NCBI RefSeq assembly: GCF_026210795.1
Contig: NC_089438.1
Location: 4,113,501 to 4,177,500, forward strand
Source: Rhizophagus irregularis
Lineage: Eukaryota > Glomeromycota > Glomeromycetes > Glomerales > Glomeraceae
Direction: 5' to 3'
Length of the DNA: 64,000 nt
Part shown: positions 43,705 to 54,824 of the stretch, one piece after another
Layout of the letters: every line of letters begins with the position of its first letter
How positions within the stretch are numbered: the stretch's first letter is position 1
The notes under the pieces: model-generated
Told to the model about the DNA's origin: nothing
Databases searched by the model: none
What the model saw: the letters and a program-made list of their open reading frames with translations, nothing else
Made by a program: the position numbers and the translations under genes

Positions 43705-44557
43705 TTAAATTATTCCCTGTAAATTTAATACAAAACCATTGAGAACATTTGAACGCAAATTGGGAGGATTCTGATATTCTGTCCAAGTGACCCTATTTCT
43801 ACTTAAAGTTCTGTATATCCTCGCCTTTTGATCAAATGGATCGAGGGAAAAACCCTCCTAGACAAATGATATTAATAATTAATAGCAAGGATCAATAAAC
43901 GTAGCTCAACAAATATCTAGTCTTACCTCTACCCCTGCGTTCATCCACATAAGCATTTTCTCGTGAACTCGTTCTGCAGTATCGTTTACTGAGCGTAATT
44001 CGATAACGAAATTTGGCGCTACCGCAGGATAAGCTTCAGCTTTTTCATCGTTTGTTAGATTGTTCCATCTGTAGCAGATAAAAAAGTTAAAAAATCTAAA
44101 AATGAAACCATATTCAAAATTTGTATAATATTCAGAAACCTAGTCATGAGTACAACGGATGCATCGGCACATCTCATTTCAACTACTTCTGTTGGTAATG
44201 TCCAACCCGTCTACAGTCATATATTTGTAAAACCAAAAATGATATTAGCACAAGAAAAAAAAAATCAACAGATATTTTGAAGCATACAGTAGCACCGCCG
44301 TACTCTCCAACTAATGGGTTATTGTGACACCAAGCGTGAATTTGAGAACCAAGTATCAGTTCCTTTCGACCTAATGGTATTTTTTTTTATTGCAAATAAG
44401 TAACATTTTTAAACATTCCTCATTACTGTACATCGAAAAATAGAATACCAGTTTCGTGGTGTACGGGCATTATTTCAATTTTTCCACCAGACAGATTCAT
44501 TCGATAACAATTAGGAGTTGTTTGTGATAGTGCTACGAAATCTCTAGGAGAAGCCAT
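43705..44557 (-). CDS. Uma2-type (PD-(D/E)XK fold) putative nuclease, five exons
   Basis: Minus-strand exons at 44449-44557, 44288-44370, 44140-44210, 43927-44068 and 43705-43857, with GT-AG introns and matching phases, give 185 residues with no internal stop. The protein begins MASPRDFVALSQTTPN and contains NLSGGKIEIMPVHHETG, GWTLPTEVVEMRCADASVV, VAPNFVIELRSVNDTAERV, HEKMLMWMNAGVEEGFSLDP and ends GFVLNLQGII. This follows the Uma2 (DUF820) order, a restriction-endonuclease fold common in bacteria and also present in Glomeromycotina. The usual Asp of the P-D-h-h-E motif is Asn here, so activity is doubtful. I chose the first AG as acceptor for the last exon; the alternative drops one Glu. Confidence 0.82.
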
Positions 44558-46218
44558 GTTTACAGTAAATATCGTTTTTTATCAGTAGAAGTATGATGAG
44601 GTGTAAAACGAGTATAAGAATATTATGATGATGAAAAATAAGTAGAAGAATGTCGTACAGATAAGTTTCCCATATGAATCATGTTGTACAAAACACGTGA
44701 GTATATATTACGACATGTACTGTCCCACTTACTGTCCCTAGTTCGCAAGAGAGTTATAACTGTGAATTCAGTTGTAGACTTCCAAAGGACATAACTATTT
44801 TCTGTTCTAGGTCTACCATGGCAAGCAACTTTTATTTTTTTTTTGTGTATACGGAATTTTTATGTTACATGCGAACCAATGTTGCACTTGTTATTAATAT
44901 GCAATTCGGTGCCTGAAAATGTATCGTCTATTGTTTTAACAATAGTATTGTCTTATTTTTTAGCATAGATCGAACAACAGCTGTGATAGAGCAATATTTT
45001 ATGTATGAAGGGTGGAATTGTTCTTGAGTAACAAGCGAAATAAAGAATAGTAAATAACATCAACTAAGGCATAACTATATCTTGATAGAAGTCCGGAAAC
45101 CATTAGGATTAATACAAATTTGATGGCAATCGCACCTACAAAAGATTATAGAAATAAGCAAGAATTTGATTATGGATAGATAACATGAGAACTAGTTACG
45201 TGCGAAGACTTAGATAAAGTGCAAGTGTTTGTTCTTTGTCTATTTATATTTTCACTTTAAATTTTAAGCAAATAAAATGTTATGCCATGTTGTTTATAGC
45301 GTTATCGAAGGAAAAAGGGCAGCTGTACACTTCAAGGATATGAAATAGATTTATTAAGAGGTGTGCAATTGATTTTTTCGGAAAGATACTGTACTCTAAC
45401 GGAGCCGTAGAAGATTCATTGTAGGCCACGAAGATGACATCTGAGTCTGTCTATTCAAATGTTAACAAAAGGTTTGCGTATTTGTATTGCTGATTATAAT
45501 CGAAATAATAATATACGACAATCTTTGATTATTAGAAGCTATTCCAATGAAAGACCCTTTTTGCACCTCATTAGACACACACATAATATGTAGACAAATG
45601 CAAAACAACTCAAACTAAACAAGCCTATGAGAGAGATAGCCGTGTAGTTATTTATTACGTATTATTTTTCGAGTAAACGCTTATCATTATTATAGATATC
45701 AATTAACATCAGTTAGTACTACTATTTTATCTTAAAGATTATTTGTCATTAGGATCTGGTTTATAACAATTGATGACAACATTAAATCAAGAAAAACGAA
45801 ATCGACAATAAAATTCATATTTCTCATCAATGATATGCGCTATATAACATTTTCAATAATGTTCTCGATATAGAAACTTTCTTAGGCGATTTTTAACGGA
45901 TAAGAATACTACTAGTGAGTAAAATAATATTTGGAAAAGATATTGGATACGTATGGTAAGTCGTTTTTTTGTGTATTGAGATTGTATATGAGTTGAATGC
46001 CACTTAACCATACTCTTCATACCCGAAGATTTAAGATATCAATCACATCCCTATGCATATATTTTATACCCTTGTTTTTAGTCTCCCGAAAATCAGGATT
46101 ATTATTATTGAATATTAAGAATTGTTCCGCAGATAAGATGAATTGCCCATCTCATTAACAAGGTAAAAGATAACGTAATTTCGACATCACATTTGTCCTT
46201 GAAAAAGGAAACAATATG

Positions 46219-46303
46219 TGCTCTTCGAGCAGTCTTCCTAGAAACCTAGGTTTCTAGAACTTCCTTTGCAAAGGTTTTAGGAAATGTGTTCCTAAGACTG
46301 ATT
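46219..46303. repeat. Palindromic element A interrupted by palindromic element B
   Basis: TGCTCTTCGAGCAGTCTT is followed by ~57 bp and then GACTGATT. Elsewhere (62077) the same text is continuous as TGCTCTTCGAGCAGTCTTCG then ACTGATTATA. The inserted segment starts CCTAGAAACCTAGGTTTCTA and continues GAACTTCCTTTGCAAAGG. Its first half recurs inverted at 54467-54495. One palindromic element has therefore inserted in the loop of another. Confidence 0.75.
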
Positions 46304-46379
46304 ATATCTGCTCACATTCATGTGGACGATGTTTTTGAGAGGATACATTCTACAGGTATTTGTATCCGATGCTATCAAT

Positions 46380-46399
46380 CTACTTCGCAGGCTTCGCTT
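46380..46399. repeat. Palindromic element C, partial copy
   Basis: CTACTTCGCAGGCTTCGCTT resembles the ends of the complete copies at 51775 and 53638 with the first inner hairpin missing. Confidence 0.45.
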
Positions 46400-46703
46400 A
46401 TATTGTCATGTTTTGTTATAGATAGTTTCACGAATTACTAGCCTAGATGAGTAATTATCCATGAGAACAAAGGAGAGCACATATTAATACACCACGCATG
46501 TGAGATTAATGATAAGAATTCGGATGAATAAGGAAACAGTAATAGTTTTTTAGTAATCGTAACTTAGAAATCATTACCCCAAAGGATACTGTTAGATGGA
46601 TGGCTGAATTTGGTGTACTTTATTGCTCAATGTAGTTCATTAATTATTTACTTGTCGCATACTGAAGTCAACAAAAATTCGTTCTAAGGCGCAGCGGGAC
46701 AAA

Positions 46704-46730
46704 GAACGACACTGTGACCCACGGGTCACG
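46704..46730. repeat. GTGACCC/GGGTCAC palindrome, copy 3
   Basis: AACGACACTGTGACCCACGG then GTCACGA; same core and lead as the copies at 34948, 36438 and 61684. Confidence 0.55.
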
Positions 46731-47695
46731 ATATCAAAACAATGTGATCACGTGGTAAAGTATAATAACTGGAAAAGAATATCGTCAAAAAAATGATGAG
46801 ATACACATTGTGCGATTACTATATTAGAATTAATGAGAACGTGTTTTACTTGTGAAATAAAAATGTTACCATGTACTAACTGGCATAAGAATAATTATTG
46901 GCAATGATTTCAAGTGTTAATCTTTATTTATAATACGTGGAAACATACATTAAAAAAATATTACGAAAAATACAGGGATACATATTACATTTGTTGAAAG
47001 TGCGACTACTTGTTACAGAACCCGCTAATCCAATTCTTAGAATTATTGTTAACAATTTTTGATGAACGAAGAAATATTTGCTGTGGTCGATAAGTAATAT
47101 CACGATAACGGGTAAATGAATATTATAATAGATAACAACTAGTATATAATGAGACAATATCTAACGACTAACATATGTAAGAATAAAAATCGGAAGGGAA
47201 CACATACAGAAAAAAGAACAACTATACTTCATAGGTATCCAGATTGCATGGCTGATTCCTATTTTCGAATATTGCCCATATTCAAGGGATGCGCTCCACA
47301 TATCTATGATCAAATTACTTTTTTTCTATTATCGAACATGCTGTCTCTGCTATCAAACATTACGTCTCTCATCTTCTATTACTAAAATACTTTTCCTTGC
47401 AATCAAATACTATGTCCTCCTGTTTCTTCGATGATAGGATACATATTCCTCCGTTTCGATTACTAAATAGCTTATCCAAAATATTGTCGCAACCTTTGAA
47501 CCTGATTGAGTGTGATCCAATCATCACAGCCATGTATAATGAAGTTATTACTATTATTTGCTATAACCGACCCGATTATTATTTAAGATCATCATGATAT
47601 AGCACTGGTACATTAAACGTAAACATTGCTCACTATTTTTCAATTCCAGTACACATGCTAGTAAACAAAACAAAAAATATACTCTGTTCTGTAGT

Positions 47696-47790
47696 AGACA
47701 CAAAAACCCCCTATTTTTGGATAAATGTAATCCCCCCCATTTTGGAATGTTCGATATCGCCCCCCATTTTATTAACCAGCATTTGTGCTA
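47696..47790. repeat. C-tract repeat, 27-bp period, copy near first primase-like gene
   Basis: CACAAAAACCCCCTATTTTT and then two more CCCCCC(C/A)TTTT blocks at ~27-bp spacing. A matching four-block array lies at 54577-54695. Both lie just downstream of the 3' ends of the two paralogous minus-strand genes. Read on the + strand the blocks keep a nine-codon period (N-P-L-F / P-P-x-F). Confidence 0.65.
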
Positions 47791-47848
47791 TTTGTGTCAT
47801 TGTTACTTCGAAGCCTTAAACATTTTCAGGAAGTAGTATATATCTTGT

Positions 47849-49312
47849 TCATGGTGGATTGAATTGGTATAATTGGCACGATGGTGTAATTGCTATGAAC
47901 ATGTGAGGACCGCACCCATATGATCTTGTTTCAGTGAAAACTAGGCGAAACCCACTGGTATTGTGTACACATATAACATTACGAACAAGTGGAATCATGG
48001 AAACTAATATTCTCTCCCAGTTATTCGTCTCATTTTTGCGAAAATAGTTCTTGAACCGAATATTTTGATTACTATGAGTCTTCCAACCATTCCAACGATT
48101 ACTACTTCTGCGTCCAAGGTCTTTTCCAATTCTCGCATTTCCTCTATGTTGACGTTGATGCTGCTGTCTTTCCAACATACCATCTTTTTTCTTCTGTGGT
48201 AACTTTGATTCAGTGACATGTGTTCCACTCCGCATTTGTCTTATACTGCTTTGTTTAATCTCCTTTGCAATGAAGAAAAGCAGGACCAAACAGTTTAATG
48301 CAATAGCGTACTGATTATTAATCGAAGGCAGATGTTTTTTTGTTGGCAACGTTGTAATCGTGCCTTCCCTTTGTTCGTTACCGGTACTGTCAGATTGTTT
48401 ATCACGATAACCTTTGTTCTGTAACGATTCTTCACCGCACAAATCATCTTGTTTCGCCAATGAGGTAGTTTGTTGTTGGACAGTAAAGTCGTTTCTGCTG
48501 ATCACAGTGTGAGGAACTTCATTCATATTTTCATGATTATTTGATGAACCAGACGAGATACATCCATTTTGTATGTCACATTTGGCTATTGGTGTAGAAG
48601 GAACCATGCAACTCAAGTCCGGAAACTTTTTAACAAATAATTCGTTCTTGTGAATATCAACGTTTGTTCCTAAGAATTGACTAAAACGAGAAACTTTCTT
48701 GTGTAAGGATTCCTTAGGACATGTAGAGCCAAGTATAGGGACTAGTTGAATAGGGTCATTGTATTGGAGACTAATGAATCGTCCAACCTCTACAGGTAAA
48801 CTTGAGCGTACACGATGAGTAAACTCCTTAGCCTCTTTATAGTCTGTAAATGTAAATGATGTGGCCTGTATGTGAAAATCGTTTGTCCAGTAACCATGCC
48901 TATTCTGACCATACTCGTCCATGACAACAAAGTCATTTGGTGATTTAGGCACATTCGTTATTCCACTATAATTATCACGAAACACTTCCAACATCCCGTC
49001 AAGAGCTTGTCTCAGTAAATTAACTATTTTTGTTCCAGAGATTCTATTGAGTGAACCGAACTCTACATGTATCCGAGGAAATTGTGGTAAATCCCCATAC
49101 ACTACTTCGGAAAAGGATCTTAAGTGTTCGGTTACGTTATCGTGGAACTCCCAAAACTCTTCACGTGAATGAAAAACCCTATACATGTCTGCATTGTGAT
49201 CCTTAACTACTAATTTCGTAGATAGCTCTTCTTTGTCATACACATCCTCAACAGACAATTCATGTTGTTTTTGTGTTGTTGGGCAGCTATAATTATCTGT
49301 TCCGTATTCCAT
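47849..49312 (-). CDS. Protein with a decayed primase-polymerase (AEP)-like domain, paralogue 1
   Basis: 487 residues, paralogous to the protein at 54825-57224. The N-terminal ~230 residues read like an archaeo-eukaryotic primase domain: FSEVVYGDLPQFPRIHVEFG (~67-86), a DFHIQATSFTF strand (~145) at the S-x-H position, and QLVPILGSTCPKE (~189-201) near the third motif. The metal-binding D-x-D expected after FPR is I-H-V-E, so catalysis is doubtful. A Ser/Thr-rich linker, a hydrophobic segment (AIALNCLVLLFFIA, ~337-350) and a basic C-terminus follow. The domain call rests on pattern order and I hold it moderately. The shared C-tract repeat lies ~60 bp downstream. Confidence 0.65.
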   Translation of the reverse strand: MEYGTDNYSCPTTQKQHELSVEDVYDKEELSTKLVVKDHNADMYRVFHSREEFWEFHDNVTEHLRSFSEVVYGDLPQFPRIHVEFGSLNRISGTKIVNLLRQALDGMLEVFRDNYSGITNVPKSPNDFVVMDEYGQNRHGYWTNDFHIQATSFTFTDYKEAKEFTHRVRSSLPVEVGRFISLQYNDPIQLVPILGSTCPKESLHKKVSRFSQFLGTNVDIHKNELFVKKFPDLSCMVPSTPIAKCDIQNGCISSGSSNNHENMNEVPHTVISRNDFTVQQQTTSLAKQDDLCGEESLQNKGYRDKQSDSTGNEQREGTITTLPTKKHLPSINNQYAIALNCLVLLFFIAKEIKQSSIRQMRSGTHVTESKLPQKKKDGMLERQQHQRQHRGNARIGKDLGRRSSNRWNGWKTHSNQNIRFKNYFRKNETNNWERILVSMIPLVRNVICVHNTSGFRLVFTETRSYGCGPHMFIAITPSCQLYQFNPP

Positions 49313-51274
49313 TCTTTAGTAAGGTCATGTTAATTCAAATGGAAAACAAAACCTAAAAAGATATGATTTCGTATACTAAAACAGTACTGGGACACAAATT
49401 TTTGACACCGTAAAAAATAAGACAATGATCTGGAACAAGGGTTGATAACTTAATAAAGGAGACCTGAAGGATAAATTCCAAGGGAAATAATGTAAAAGTC
49501 AATCCACGTGTTCGATGTAAGCTACCCTAAAGTAATATTATGTCGGGTAATTGAAATGGAACACGTTAACTCTCAGACTATTATATTCATGCAACATAAA
49601 TAGCTTAAGAACAAAATAGTATACTTACGGAGCGGTTGTACAATCGGTATGACGATTATTGTACCCAATAAGAGCATTGCCGAAATAAATCTTATCCTTT
49701 CTATTTCCGCAGTAATAATAGTAGGTTATGATTCTTTTGTAGATATTGTATCAACGCATAGACGTAATGCAAGTGTTCTCACTTGGAATAAGTATAATGC
49801 AACAGTCCATTGTATTACGATTTCTTCTATTTATTGTAAAACCACATTGGAATAATCTTGGTAGACAAATGCATCATCTACGGTCATCTATATAAGACAA
49901 GATATGAAATAAAAAAGGTTCATGGGGGAAAAATACGAACCCGTTTCTCATGTGTCTATATTACTAGGTCCGAAAGGAAATTCTTTTCTCCAAAATAACT
50001 GTTGACAGTTTCTTCCTGTAACTACTCTCTGTCTTATATTATGTCTACGTGGCAAAATTTTATTACGATAAAAAAGTATAACATAACAACCATGATCGTA
50101 GCAAGTATTCGAATTATATATCTATTTTTTTGAACTAAAAGGGTAGATGAAATCTACTTCGTACCCGTAGGGTAGGGCAAGAGTAGGACCGGCATTGCGA
50201 AGCAATGTGTTCCCAATTTCAAAGAAATAACTTTCACAGCTTTACCAAATTATATCTATACGTTCTCTATATGGTTCTTTAGACGTCCCAGTTTTCTTTC
50301 ATAAATATTCGGATATCCTTATAAACGACAATTGTATTATTTTTGCTCCCGTTAATATACCGTTATGATATTATTGCATTCTCAAATTAGTTCCAATCGA
50401 CTTTGTGATTAGTAGCAAGATAATTGAGAATATAACAGTTCGTCGACTACAGAATATGTTCCATTGCAGATATCCACTTTTGAAAGAGACAATATCTACT
50501 TCGTACCTGGAAGGTAATGCGACTGTCCTTGTAAAATTTTCTAAAGGGACGATTATAGTCTATTTTTTGTTAGTTCTGGTGACGATAAAAAAGATGATGT
50601 ACAGTATCCCTTAGGTCACGATGTCGCTCTTTTAATTGTACTGCTACGTCTAAGACTAATTTCTGTTGACAATTAATGAACCGCATTGCTCAAGAAGCAC
50701 CACCAAAATCAAACCTCTATCTACATGTGTCCTTTGAAGTAATAACGTCTAAGTTTTCGATTACTAAAAAGCTATTATTGTTTCCTTGTTCATTCGAATT
50801 CTCATCATTAATAGGTGTAATCGAATTAATACGTGTCCCTTGGATTATTTCACTTAATTCAAAAAACTAACTGTAACAAAAGTGTATGTTAATGTAGGCG
50901 AAGCTTACGAAGTAGCTTTAGTCAGTTTCACTAAACTGGTTGGCATAAAAAATGTGATCGAATTATTAATCTCTTTCCCTTCAAAGAACTGTTCTAAGGA
51001 TTCCTAGGAGTTATGTAGTAAAATTATTACGGTTATCTACATAGATTCACTACATCAGAAATTTAGATCCACAAATCACGTAACTAATTGTTGTTGATAT
51101 TTGTAGTCGAATAATTGTATTTATTCTCTGATTGTATACCCCACTTCGATTTATCATATGCTCCTTGTTCTCGATCAAATATTTCAAAAAATGTTACAAA
51201 GAAGCGAAAAATACTACACCATCCCGTTATCTTTATTTTTTTACTACCACCATCTTGCGTTTACATTACCATTT

Positions 51275-51300
51275 TGCTCTTCGAGCAGTCTCTGACTGAT
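51275..51300. repeat. Palindromic element A (double hairpin)
   Basis: TGCTCTTCGAGCA followed by GTCTCTGACTGAT: two adjacent hairpins (TGCTC-TTC-GAGCA and AGTC-TCT-GACT). Other copies are at 46219, 53813 (inverted), 55172 and 62077. Confidence 0.75.
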
Positions 51301-51774
51301 GAACTTTCCTTTGACAACAAAGTATTATTTTCCGTTGTAGACATCATACTCATATATTTTATGTACAATGTATTTTCCTGGTGGAGCCTACGAAGTAGAT
51401 TCTTCTTGAAATGCTCAAGCAGTGTATGAGTATTACGCTCTACATATGACGAAACTCTTAGTATTCTTTTCTTCTGTATTCAATTTTTTGTCATTGACAT
51501 CTCAAGGGACCTCGAGAATCTACACGCTATACAGTTATTTAGTGAAACTGGTCAAGGCCGCTTCGCACATTTTGATGTTTGTTATGTTACAAAATTTTAT
51601 ACACGATTTTTTAAGGAACAAAAAAAATTATTAGTCACGAAAAATGGAAGTTACTAATTAGTGATAAAATTGATGTAACCATAGTTGATCACTATGACGA
51701 CGATTATAATTAATCATCAATTCATCATGCTCTGTGGCTTATGTGATCGTTCTACTCTAGAACATGCTAGAAAT

Positions 51775-51814
51775 TCTACTTCGTACCCTTCGGGTAGGCG
51801 AAGCCTACGAAGTA
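51775..51814. repeat. Palindromic element C, complete copy
   Basis: An outer stem CTACTTCGTA/TACGAAGTA encloses two inner hairpins, TACCC-TTC-GGGTA and GGC-GAA-GCC, giving a small cloverleaf-like fold in ~40 bp. It lies just upstream of the gene starting at 51880. Confidence 0.8.
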
Positions 51815-51879
51815 TATATATATATATATATTTTTTTCGCTTCCAAAAAACTTTTGTTGACTGGTCGAACATTCCTGTT

Positions 51880-53141
51880 ATGGAAAAAGAGAATAACAAG
51901 TCGAATAATTTTGTTAACACTTCATGTTTCCCTAGTACAATTTCAAACGACGACCTTCAAGTTCTCCATGTAACTTTTGATGAGTCGACGAAAGAAAAAT
52001 TATGTAACCATAGACTAAAACCAAGTTTAATTAAAAAGATCAATGAGCTATGTAAAGAACTAAGTAGTGTTTTAACCATATGTTATTTTTTTCTGTTTTA
52101 CAACAATGGAAATACGTGTAAACATTTCCGATTCGTGTTTAGTGGATTTGAAGGGTACTTCATGGGACATTACTATCAAGTATCGCACAAGAAATAAAGA
52201 ATTATGTATAGAAGAATTTAAGGTATGTTCGGTAAATTAAATATTATTCATGTATTTCTTCGTGAAGAACAGAAATGGATACGATAATTAAATATTTGCG
52301 TTATGCCGTTGTAGTTTTCAAGTCTCTTTGATCCGTCTACAATCGCCCATGAGACTAGTGAAGTAAATCAATACAAGAAATGGTTGGAACTATATAGTGA
52401 AAAATATAGGAATTACTTGCTAGAGAAAAAGAAAAAAATACCATGGACCATGGAAACGCAGTCAGATTGTAAGTTCCTTGTTTTCAAAGTTCATTTGATA
52501 CGAATATCTAACTTTATTTTGGCTTTTTTGAAGGTGTTGAAGAGGAGGAAATTCTTCATGAAACCAATAAAATAGTCGATTCGAATAAAGAATCACTATC
52601 ACACATCGAAAATGCCTCGTATTCTCAAACCGTTATAGAAGAAACTGAATATAAGTGTATCGAAGTAGCAGTGCCGAACAAAAACCCAAATTATTCTGAG
52701 CAATTAAACGAGATTCTAAATATTATCACAGGTCGGTAATATTTTTGTATAGTTAGAATTTGTCCGGCACATTACACATCTCATTATTTCAATTATTTTT
52801 TATTATCAGATATTTGTGATGACGGAAATAATGAGAGACGTGTTTATCCGCATGAGATTGAACAATTATGGAGAGAGTATGCTGCTACTTTGCACATTAA
52901 GAAATGGTTACTCAAGTCTAAATTTGGATACAAAGAGTTAATTCGTGAATTTAATGAATTAGGCTATAGCATTAGTAGAGACACATTGTACAGGTTTTAT
53001 AAACGCCGCACTATTCCTATTCGAATTAACAGAAATGCGATCATGGCGTGGATTTTTAGGGAAAAGAGAATTATTAGTGCGTGGATGGATTGCTACAAAG
53101 TATTTAGACAGCAGGCTTCGCCGAGGTGTCTTGTAGTATAA
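51880..53141 (+). CDS. Uncharacterised five-exon protein with a helix-turn-helix-like C-terminus
   Basis: Exons at 51880-52063, 52143-52222, 52315-52468, 52534-52731 and 52810-53141 give 315 residues. All introns are GT-AG, 65-92 bp, with consistent phases. The N-terminus is Asn/Ser-rich (MEKENNKSNNFVNTSC). A middle region has DLKGTSWDITIKYRTRN and FSSLFDPSTIAHE, and an acidic linker follows. The C-terminus (FGYKELIREFNELGYSISRD, then TLYRFYKRRTIPI) has the helix-turn-helix rhythm of DNA-binding domains. I do not recognise a named family. The last codons run into a GCAGGCTTCGCC palindrome fragment (element C-like), so the natural C-terminus may have been altered by that insertion. Confidence 0.75.
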
Positions 53142-53637
53142 ATTTGCGGGATAAATAAAAAAAGCTATCATCCTCAATTGTTTGAGGACGTTTGTATTCT
53201 CTTCCAAGAATTTCGTTTTCATGTGATTATAGAATCTGTTTATTTCAAAAATCAGGAAGCTATTCTGAGTACTCCCTTCATATTCAATAATCTACCTCAC
53301 ATTCGATTACTAAAAAAAAATTTCTGTAACCGAAACAGAATTTCTTGATAAATATTATACATGTTTACATAAATACATTGCAATTAATTGATTTAAACCG
53401 GAAAACTTATTTTAAACATAATCTTTTGCTCCCGTATTCTTAAATTATATTCCGAGATTACACTAGAATCTGAAGATTCTCAGCATATTCTCTTAGTTAA
53501 CGAATACTAATACTGTATTTTATGATAAAGATCCATACATCCTACATTAACCATTGTTGTTGTAAGAAAGATATTACCATAATTCTTCAATTCTGGAGTC
53601 GAATCTCAAACGTAATGCCATATTTTCATTTATATAT

Positions 53638-53677
53638 TCTACTTCATACCCTTCGGGTAGGTAAAGCTTACGAAGTA
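53638..53677. repeat. Palindromic element C, second complete copy
   Basis: TCTACTTCATACCCTTCGGG then TAGGTAAAGCTTACGAAGTA. It differs from the copy at 51775 at a few positions, including paired changes (GGC-GAA-GCC to GGT-AAA-GCT) that partly keep the inner stem. Confidence 0.8.
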
Positions 53678-53812
53678 ATTTTTTACATCAAGTTCCATTT
53701 TCTAAACTGGTTGGCAAAAAAATTAGAAGTACGAAACTAATACTCGTAGATGAATCCATTCTCGAAGACAGAATCACTGTTTTTTAATAGAAGTGAACCT
53801 GAGTAGACATAA

Positions 53813-53838
53813 TCAGTTGGAGACTGCTCGAAGAGCAC
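53813..53838. repeat. Palindromic element A, inverted copy
   Basis: CAGTTGGAGACTGCTCGAAG then AGCA is the reverse complement of the element A consensus. Confidence 0.75.
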
Positions 53839-54466
53839 AAATTGTTTCTTTTTTGTAGGACAAATACGATAACGTATATTTACCGTGTTAATGAAATTAA
53901 TGGCTCGTCTTATTTTGCGGAATAATATTTTATGAAATATCAGGAAACAAAAACAATTGTAGACGCCTGGAGACATTCCCATAAAACCAGTGAAGCCCAA
54001 ATCCTCTACATTCGAGAGATTATAAGAGTCTCTGACTGATCGGTGTATTATATCTTAGATTCTCCCTAGGTATGAAGAACATGGTTAGTATAACATCCAA
54101 CTCATATACAATGCGTACAAGAAATGACTTATCATACGTAGTCTATTATCTTTTTAATTATTACTTTACTCACTTGTGGTAATATTGTCCATTAAAAAAC
54201 GCCTAATAAAATTCTATATCGAAACATTTTTAGATTGTAACATAGCGCAATCGGATTTTATCGTCTGATTACATTTTTTCTTGATTTCGATGTTGACACA
54301 AATTATTAATAAAACTGATCCTAATGACAAATAGTTTCACCCGCCTTTCCTTTTTCGTTATACACATAATTTTCTTGATTGTAATAATGCTACGTCATAG
54401 ATCACATGATACTCTGAACTGACCGTCTTGCCGCTCAACCACGCTCATTACATAAGGAAGTTCTAG

Positions 54467-54495
54467 GAACCTGGGTTCCTAGGTGCAGAGTGTCA
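54467..54495. repeat. Palindromic element B
   Basis: GGAAGTTCTAGGAACCTGGG then TTCCTAGG, a near-perfect palindrome matching, inverted, the segment inserted in element A at ~46239-46295. Confidence 0.65.
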
Positions 54496-54576
54496 CATGA
54501 ATAGTACTACGCCAAAGATGTATGATATGCCCATTTCATTGAATGAAGTTGTTAACTGCGTGGTGTTTGTCTTTGA

Positions 54577-54695
54577 CAGGAGACACAAAAACCCCTATGT
54601 TTGTTGGTAAACGCAATCCCCCTCTGTTTGTCGATGAACATATCCCCTCTATATTTGCCAATGGTTATTCTCCCGTATTTGTGAAACACCCAAGT
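54577..54695. repeat. C-tract repeat, 27-bp period, copy near second primase-like gene
   Basis: Four blocks of CCCC(T)-N-TTTG spaced ~27 bp, starting GACACAAAAACCCCTATGTT. It matches the array at 47696-47790 in start, spacing and position relative to the paralogous gene. On the + strand it reads as a nine-residue repeat (TPMFVGKRN, PPLFVDEHI, PSIFANGYS), seen in the 54543-54734 frame. Whether it is translated is unknown. Confidence 0.65.
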
Positions 54696-54824
54696 GTCTG
54701 GATTCCTCTGGAATATGTTCGGCTGCTAATATAGTATACCAATGAACAGAATAGGGCAGATATATATGTTGCAAGTTATAGTAGAGCAACACTATTTCCA
54801 CTCACAATGCAGGCTGTTTATTCG

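Larger units (their letters stand above)
44558..47695. other. Gene-poor region with palindromic elements
   Basis: No supported coding region. It contains short palindromic elements at 46219-46303, 46380-46399 and 46704-46730 (separate entries). Confidence 0.55.
49313..51879. other. Gene-poor region with several partial palindromic elements
   Basis: No supported gene. Partial copies of palindromic element C occur at 50153-50190, 50495-50516, 50895-50915 and 51381-51398, and element A at 51275-51300. Their density here is the highest in the window. Confidence 0.55.
53142..54576. other. Intergenic region with palindromic elements
   Basis: No supported gene. Contains complete element C at 53638-53677, inverted element A at 53813-53838 and element B at 54467-54495. 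Confidence 0.5.

Noticed and set aside
51685-51879. Upstream extension of the gene at 51880 from an ATG at 51685
   Set aside because: The extension would be read through palindromic element C and an AT microsatellite. The ATG at 51880 gives a clean start, with the later exons in phase.
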